This document shows positions 5,356 through 10,286 of a stretch of 10,286 bases of DNA, one piece after another (the first letter of the stretch is position 1; each line of letters starts with the position of its first letter). The notes below the pieces were generated by a model. The model was not told where the DNA came from and made no database searches. It saw only the letters and a program-made list of their open reading frames with translations. The position numbers were made by a program, and so were the translations under genes. The stretch lies in the NCBI GenBank assembly GCA_905477565.1, contig CAJQGO010000308.1:1-10286 (forward strand), in the 5' to 3' direction. Source of the stretch: an uncultured Planctomycetota bacterium. GTDB lineage: Bacteria; Planctomycetota; Planctomycetia; Pirellulales; UBA1268.

Positions 5356-6093
5356 ATGGCATCAATAAGTGTTCCAAAAGCAGGTCCAGTCGCAAGCGAA
5401 GGGCACGATGACCCACGCGATCGAATTCTATCTGCAGCGGGTCAGGAGTTTGCCGAGAAGGGATTCGAGGCTGCGACTATTCGAGACATCTGCACGCTGG
5501 CGACAGTGAATGTTGCGGCAGTCAATTACTACTTTGGGGATAAGCACCGGCTCTACATTGAGAGTGTGAGGCATGCTCATGAGGAACGATCTCAGCAATT
5601 CCCACTTCCTGAATGGGTCGATGGTACGGCGGCAGTCAAGAAACTCCGTGACTTCGTTGGCAATATGCTTCAGCGAATGCTTGGTTTTGATCATCCTCCC
5701 TGGCAGGTTCGACTGATGCTTCGCGAAATACTCCACCCGACCGATGCGTGCAGGGAACTTGTCGAAGATTATATACGGCCGCACTTTACAGTTCTGTGTT
5801 CGATTCTTGATGAATTGACAGACGGTGAAATGTCGCCTCCCGAAGTACGTCGTATTGGCCTGAGCGTTGTGGGGCAATGTTTTTTGTATCGTGCTGCTGG
5901 TGATGTCGTTGGCATGCTTATTCCGTCAAATGAAATAGAAAATCTTCATAATCCAGTTGATCTTGCAGATTATGTCACATCTTTTTGCTTAGCCGCTCTT
6001 GGGAAACATCCGCCATTACCAACTGAGGTCTTACTGAATCAATCACTCAGTGCTGCATCAGGACCGAGTGACCAAGACGTAAAAAGTAATTGA
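5356..6093 (+). CDS. TetR/AcrR-family transcriptional regulator, CerR (YbiH)-like C-terminus
   Basis: This encodes 245 residues. The N-terminal DNA-binding domain spans about residues 19-66: DRILSAAGQEFAEKGFEAATIRDIC, then the recognition helix region NVAAVNYYFGDKHRLY (52-67), an almost textbook TetR signature. The C-terminal ligand/dimer domain contains MLREILHPT (121-129) and IGLSVVGQCFLYRAAGDVV (167-185), which resemble the CerR/YbiH (DUF1956) type. In E. coli, YbiH (CecR) heads an operon with an HlyD-like adaptor and ABC exporter genes. Here the regulator heads an adaptor and an RND permease, 15 bp upstream of the adaptor start, so repression of its own efflux operon with relief by a toxic ligand is the likely role. 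The first 18 residues and last ~25 are polar and probably disordered. The ribosome site (ggtga) is weak. Confidence 0.88.
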   Translation: MASISVPKAGPVASEGHDDPRDRILSAAGQEFAEKGFEAATIRDICTLATVNVAAVNYYFGDKHRLYIESVRHAHEERSQQFPLPEWVDGTAAVKKLRDFVGNMLQRMLGFDHPPWQVRLMLREILHPTDACRELVEDYIRPHFTVLCSILDELTDGEMSPPEVRRIGLSVVGQCFLYRAAGDVVGMLIPSNEIENLHNPVDLADYVTSFCLAALGKHPPLPTEVLLNQSLSAASGPSDQDVKSN

Positions 6094-6108
6094 GAGAATT
6101 ACCTTAAA

Positions 6109-7533
6109 ATGACAACGCTTCGGACTATTATTGGTTGGATCATTCCTTTGCTCATTCTTGGGTGCGGAGTAGCTGCTTTTATGGCAATGGGAAGCCAGCC
6201 ACCACCACCACGAATAGCGGCTGAGGGTGTTACGGCGACGGCTGTTCAGACAGTGCTAGCAGTTCGTGAGCCCGGTGTTTTCCAGATTGATTTTGATGGA
6301 GTCGTTGTACCACTGCGTGAAGTAACGCTCTCAGCTGAAGTTTCCGGGCGAATTGTCAAAAAGACAGAAGCCTTCCAAAGTGGGGAGTATGTTGAACAAG
6401 GTACGCTGCTTCTTGAAATTGACCCTCGTGATTACGAACTTGAAGTGCGGCGGCTAAAGCAGGAATTAAAGCAGGCAGTATTATCGATTGAGGAAATTGA
6501 TGAAGAGATTAATCAGAATGTTCAGTCCGTGGAACTTGCAAAAAGACAAGTTGAACTTGCTCATCGCGAAGTTGTGAGACAAAACAATCTCAAATCTGAC
6601 AGGGTTGTGACTGAAGCAGATTATGAGAGAGCTTTACGAGATGAACTATCGGCTGACAACAATCTAAATAACTTGCAGGGCCAGCGTCGCGTCTTTGCGA
6701 AGCGTCGTATTCGTCTAAACGAAGGTCAGACGCTGACTGAAACAATGCTCGAGCGAGCCCAACTTGATCTTGGGAGAACACGCATAACTGCTCCCGTGAG
6801 TGGTATTGTTGTTGAAGAAATTGTTGAGGCAGAATCCTTTGTTAGCAAAGGAAGTCCACTGGTCACTATTGAGGATACTAGTGCGGCCGAGGTGAGAGTG
6901 AGTTTGCAGATGGATGATGTGTCACGAATTTGGAGCGACAGTCGTCAAGCACCAGGGATGTCTCCTTATGATTTTCCTGATACACCAGCGACGGTTGTTT
7001 ACCGAATAGGGAAGCGTCAGTATCGCTGGAAAGGCGTTCTCGAAAGGCAGGAAGGGAAAGGTTTGGAATCGCGAACGCGAACGCTTCCCTGCAGGGTCCT
7101 TGTGTCCGATCCGACTGATGTTGAGGCAATTGATCGCTATGGGTCAGTGCTGCCAGATCTTCCTCCCGGTGCACCAAAATCACTTCTCCGTGGAATGTTT
7201 GTTGATGTTCAGGTTGAGGTTGAAACAAATCAGCCACTTGTATCAGTTCCGTGCGAGGCATTACGACCCAATGGAGATGTCTGGGCTGTAAGGAACAAAA
7301 AGTTGATGATTCTTCAGCCACCACTTATCCAGGTGTCTGCAGGAAGAGCTGTTTTTGAATCAACTGCAGACGGCATTCAGCCGGATGACCAAATAGTGTT
7401 GAGTCAGATTGCGAATCCGCGAGCAAATATGCTAGTCGTCGATAATGCTATCGAGTCTCATGGTGATAAGAAAGACGCGCCTGATCAACAAAAAGACAGT
7501 CCATCATCTGCTTCTCCCCAATCAGGTAAGTGA
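6109..7533 (+). CDS. Efflux RND transporter periplasmic adaptor (HlyD/MFP family)
   Basis: This encodes 474 residues. The N-terminus has one hydrophobic segment (about residues 7-27), so the protein is anchored in or exported across the inner membrane. A Cys at residue 19 (LILGC) looks like an imperfect lipobox, with Leu where a small residue is usual; a membrane anchor is more likely than lipidation. The order is typical of membrane-fusion proteins: first lipoyl half (VTLSAEVSGRI..., about 72-106, with EQGTLLLEIDPRDYE), a long alpha-helical coiled-coil hairpin (about 108-224), second lipoyl half (ITAPVSGIVVE..., about 226-256), then beta-barrel and membrane-proximal domains (260-445), and a polar, charged tail. 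It links the inner-membrane pump to an outer-membrane channel. It sits 15 bp after the regulator and 9 bp before the permease. The insertion around 275-350 is longer than in AcrA. Confidence 0.9.
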   Translation: MTTLRTIIGWIIPLLILGCGVAAFMAMGSQPPPPRIAAEGVTATAVQTVLAVREPGVFQIDFDGVVVPLREVTLSAEVSGRIVKKTEAFQSGEYVEQGTLLLEIDPRDYELEVRRLKQELKQAVLSIEEIDEEINQNVQSVELAKRQVELAHREVVRQNNLKSDRVVTEADYERALRDELSADNNLNNLQGQRRVFAKRRIRLNEGQTLTETMLERAQLDLGRTRITAPVSGIVVEEIVEAESFVSKGSPLVTIEDTSAAEVRVSLQMDDVSRIWSDSRQAPGMSPYDFPDTPATVVYRIGKRQYRWKGVLERQEGKGLESRTRTLPCRVLVSDPTDVEAIDRYGSVLPDLPPGAPKSLLRGMFVDVQVEVETNQPLVSVPCEALRPNGDVWAVRNKKLMILQPPLIQVSAGRAVFESTADGIQPDDQIVLSQIANPRANMLVVDNAIESHGDKKDAPDQQKDSPSSASPQSGK

Positions 7534-7542
7534 AAAGCCCTC

Positions 7543-10286
7543 ATGCGCAGTCTGATCTCTTGGACAGTCAATAATATGCCAGCAATGAATACGCTGGTTG
7601 TGGCAATTCTCATTGTGGGAGCAATGAGTTTTGCCGGTATGCGAAGAGAGGTGTTTCCGGAATTTGAGCTTGAGATAATCCTTGTCTCTGTGCCTTACCC
7701 CGGAGCGACGCCGGAAGAAGTCGAAGAGGGAATATGCCAAAAAGTTGAAGAAGCGTGTCGCAGTGTTTCTGGGATAAAAAAACTTACGAGTGTCGCACAG
7801 GAAGGAGTAGGTTTCTGTGTTTTCGAACTCGATTCTGGCATGAAAAATGTGCAGAAGGTGCTCAGTGAAATTCGTTCGGAGGTCGAGCGTATCCCAAGTC
7901 TTCCCGAACTTGCAGAGGATCCGAAGGTTGAGCAGGTGACACTTCGTAATCCTGCAATTAAAGTTGGCGTTTTGGCCCCCCGAGTGGCTGGTGGTGTCTC
8001 AGAATCTGAGTTGCGCGATGTTGCAGAACTTGTGCGGGATGACCTCTTGGCCTTGCCGGCAGTGTCGGCTGCAAATCTTCAAGGAGCAAGAGATTACGAA
8101 ATCGATATTGAGATTTCAGAAAGAATGCTTCGTAAGTATGGGCTTTCACTGCGGAATGTTGCGGATATCGTCCGTCGAGAGAATCTTGAGTTGCCCGGTG
8201 GAACGATTCGTGGTGAGAGTGGTGAGATTCTATTACGAGGAAAAAACAAGCGATACGTTGGAGATGAAATCGCCACTCTTCCTTTGGTTACGTTGCCCGA
8301 TGGCCTCGTTTTAACGGTAGGTGACCTAGGGACGGTTCGAGATGACTTCGCAGATATTACTGCAACGAATCAAATCAACGGTCGGCAAGGAATGGTTGTG
8401 TCCATCGATAGGAGTTCCGGTGAAGATCTGCTCGCCATGACGGAGGCAGTTAATGCTTACGTTGCCAAGGTGTCGCTACCGCAAGGGTATCAGATTGTGA
8501 CATGGGCAGATCAATCAATCGATGTTCGTGATCGACTTGAAATGCTTGTGAATACAGGCACCCAGGGCCTTCTCATCGTGTTTGTCATATTGTCGCTTTT
8601 TCTTAATTTAAAGATCGCCTTTTGGGTCGCCTTAGGTATCCCTTTTTGCATGCTGGGCGCTGGTGGCCTGATGTTTCTAACAGACCAGACGCTCAATATG
8701 CTGTCGATGTTTGCTTTTCTTATGGCGATTGGCATTGTGGTCGATGATGCGATCGTTGTGAGTGACAATATCGAGCGTCATCGTCGGCTCGGGAAAAAGC
8801 TGGTCACCGCTGCCGTCGACGGAACTGCTGAGGTAGCGCCAAGTGTTGTGTCGAGCGTGACCACTACAGTCATTACGTTTCTGCCACTCTGCTTTGTTTC
8901 TGGAGTGATGGGGAAATTTATTGCTGTGATGCCCTTCGCATTCATCACAGCCCTGATCATGTCTCTTGGTGAATCCTTACTTGTCCTTCCTGGCCACCTT
9001 TCTCATGAAAAGGGTCTCGTGTTCACCGTACTTGGGTGGCTGCTTTTCCCATTTCGTGTGTTTCTGCCTGTATTGACGTGGCTGCAGAAAGGGTGTGACC
9101 GAGGCCTGCAGTGGGTGGTGCAAACCTGCTACCGCCCTTTCCTTGATCTTGCCTTAGCGAATCGTTTGAGCACTATGGCAGTCGCTGTCAGTGTTCTCAT
9201 GATGGCTGTAGCACTTGTGCGGAGTGGCGTCACACCGTTTTCATTGTTTCCAAAGATTGATGCAAATCGTTTGCTGGCAAAGGTCACGTTTCCAGATGGC
9301 ACGCCATCAACAGTGACGGATGAAGCAACTCGCAGAATCGAACAAGCCGCCTTCCAAACGGGACAGAAACTCTCGAATTCGGGTGATTCGATTGTTCGTC
9401 TCGTGCATCGCTCAGTAGGGCAAGTGGCTGCCCGGGGTGAGGTCGGTCCAGATGCTCGGGTTAGTGGGAGCCATGTAGGAGCTGTAGCAATTGAGCTTGT
9501 TGATGGTGAAAGTAGAGATGTCACAAGCGAGCAGTTTATAAGTGATTGGCGATTGGCAGCGGGTAGCTTTCCCGGCGTGGAAAGCCTTGTTTATGGAACG
9601 GAAAATATTGGACCTGGCGGGAAGGCCGTTGAGTTTAAGCTCTTGTCTCGGAGTGACCCGGAGTCTATTCGTCAGTTGGAGGAGGCCGTTGAGCGGTGCA
9701 AGGAGTGGCTTGTTCAATATCCTGGCGTTATCGACATCGACGATGATTCCCGGCCTGGTAAATGGGAGTATCAGATCCGTGTGAAACCAGAAGCTGAAGC
9801 GATGGGCGTGTCTCTTGCAGATCTGGCTGGTACTGTCCGGGCCAGCTATTACGGCGAAGAAGTAATGCGGCTTCAGCGAGGTCGTCATGAAGTAAAGCTC
9901 ATGGTCAGATATCCACAAGAAGAACGCCGAAGTGTTGCGACACTGAATGATGTTCGTGTGACGAGTCCCGACGGTGTCAAGCGGCCTCTTGATGAGTTAG
10001 CTGAGATAGAAATCAGACGGGGTTACTCAGAAATTAATCGATTGAGTCAGAAACGATCTATAACCGTTGTTGCTGATATCGATGTCGCGAAGAGTTCGCT
10101 AACAAGCGGCCAGATTACTGGGGATATGGAAAAGCGACTGATGCCAGATTTGTTGGCAGAATATCCACTTGTGAGCGTTCGATGGGAGGGGGAGCAGGAG
10201 CAAACTCAAGAGAGCCTCAGAAGCCTTGGGGTGGGTTTTATTGTTGCTCTGTTTGCGATGTTTGTTCTTCTCACGATGGAGTTTAA
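7543..10286 (+). CDS. Efflux RND transporter permease (AcrB/MexB superfamily), 3' end outside window
   Basis: The frame is open from the ATG at 7543 to the window edge, 914 complete codons of a protein normally about 1,030-1,100 long. It is a proton-driven inner-membrane exporter working as a trimer with the adaptor. Visible features are TM1 (about residues 14-33), the start of the porter domain REVFPEF followed by SVPYPGATPEEVEE, TM2 from about residue 342, and the TM4 proton-relay motif GIVVDDAIVVSDNIERHRR with Asp401 and Asp402, equivalent to AcrB D407/D408. FLPLCFVSGVMGKF and LVLPGHLSH (481-488) follow, then a long hydrophobic linker region (about 493-527), TM7 near 547-560, the second porter half, and the beginning of TM8 at the edge. 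This split-repeat layout is that of multidrug-type RND pumps rather than SecDF. The ATG at 7576 is a less likely start. Substrate specificity is not readable. Confidence 0.93.
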   Translation, partial: MRSLISWTVNNMPAMNTLVVAILIVGAMSFAGMRREVFPEFELEIILVSVPYPGATPEEVEEGICQKVEEACRSVSGIKKLTSVAQEGVGFCVFELDSGMKNVQKVLSEIRSEVERIPSLPELAEDPKVEQVTLRNPAIKVGVLAPRVAGGVSESELRDVAELVRDDLLALPAVSAANLQGARDYEIDIEISERMLRKYGLSLRNVADIVRRENLELPGGTIRGESGEILLRGKNKRYVGDEIATLPLVTLPDGLVLTVGDLGTVRDDFADITATNQINGRQGMVVSIDRSSGEDLLAMTEAVNAYVAKVSLPQGYQIVTWADQSIDVRDRLEMLVNTGTQGLLIVFVILSLFLNLKIAFWVALGIPFCMLGAGGLMFLTDQTLNMLSMFAFLMAIGIVVDDAIVVSDNIERHRRLGKKLVTAAVDGTAEVAPSVVSSVTTTVITFLPLCFVSGVMGKFIAVMPFAFITALIMSLGESLLVLPGHLSHEKGLVFTVLGWLLFPFRVFLPVLTWLQKGCDRGLQWVVQTCYRPFLDLALANRLSTMAVAVSVLMMAVALVRSGVTPFSLFPKIDANRLLAKVTFPDGTPSTVTDEATRRIEQAAFQTGQKLSNSGDSIVRLVHRSVGQVAARGEVGPDARVSGSHVGAVAIELVDGESRDVTSEQFISDWRLAAGSFPGVESLVYGTENIGPGGKAVEFKLLSRSDPESIRQLEEAVERCKEWLVQYPGVIDIDDDSRPGKWEYQIRVKPEAEAMGVSLADLAGTVRASYYGEEVMRLQRGRHEVKLMVRYPQEERRSVATLNDVRVTSPDGVKRPLDELAEIEIRRGYSEINRLSQKRSITVVADIDVAKSSLTSGQITGDMEKRLMPDLLAEYPLVSVRWEGEQEQTQESLRSLGVGFIVALFAMFVLLTMEF

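Noticed and set aside
5428..5877. 149-codon - strand ORF opposite the TetR gene
   Set aside because: It is antisense to an unmistakable TetR helix-turn-helix protein and has no recognisable domain.
1..10286. CRISPR arrays, insertion sequences, integrases, attachment sites, toxin-antitoxin pairs or known defence genes
   Set aside because: No regularly spaced repeats, transposase motifs or defence-type domains were seen in any frame I examined.

Overview
The window is a dense bacterial segment in which every supported gene lies on the + strand. The gene families suggest a Gram-negative-type cell envelope: a membrane-fusion protein and an RND efflux permease. Base composition looks close to 50% GC by eye. 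The styles of the PIG-L deacetylase, the two FAD oxidoreductases and the RND permease remind me most of Planctomycetota (Pirellulales-like). That assignment is recollection, not proof. Only the aldehyde dehydrogenase has a clear Shine-Dalgarno sequence; the other starts have weak ones.

Left part (1-1962): the 3' end of a PIG-L/LmbE-type (BshB-like) deacetylase, then a small palindrome, an unrecognised four-helix membrane protein, and a renalase-like FAD oxidoreductase that overlaps the membrane gene by 26 bp. Middle (1963-5021): a 209-bp gap, a full-length NAD(P)-dependent aldehyde dehydrogenase, and after 54 bp a second FAD-dependent protein of the amine oxidase/phytoene desaturase superfamily. 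Together these are two flavoproteins flanking an aldehyde dehydrogenase. A shared pathway (amine or terpenoid-aldehyde oxidation) is possible but not shown.

A 334-bp interval without a recognised gene (5022-5355) is the least explained part of the window. It holds several inverted repeats, including two stems in pseudoknot order and an alternative partner for one of them, and it has long open frames on both strands that resemble no protein I know. It ends in a candidate promoter and an 18-bp imperfect palindrome directly before a regulator gene.

Right part (5356-10286): a TetR/AcrR regulator (CerR/YbiH-like), a HlyD-family periplasmic adaptor and an RND permease in tight succession (15-bp and 9-bp gaps). 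This is a classic self-regulated efflux operon. The permease is cut by the window end after 914 codons, and any outer-membrane factor would lie outside. I found no tRNA, rRNA, CRISPR array, insertion sequence or other mobile element. The most novel candidate is the structured interval at 5022-5355; the coding genes belong to known families.
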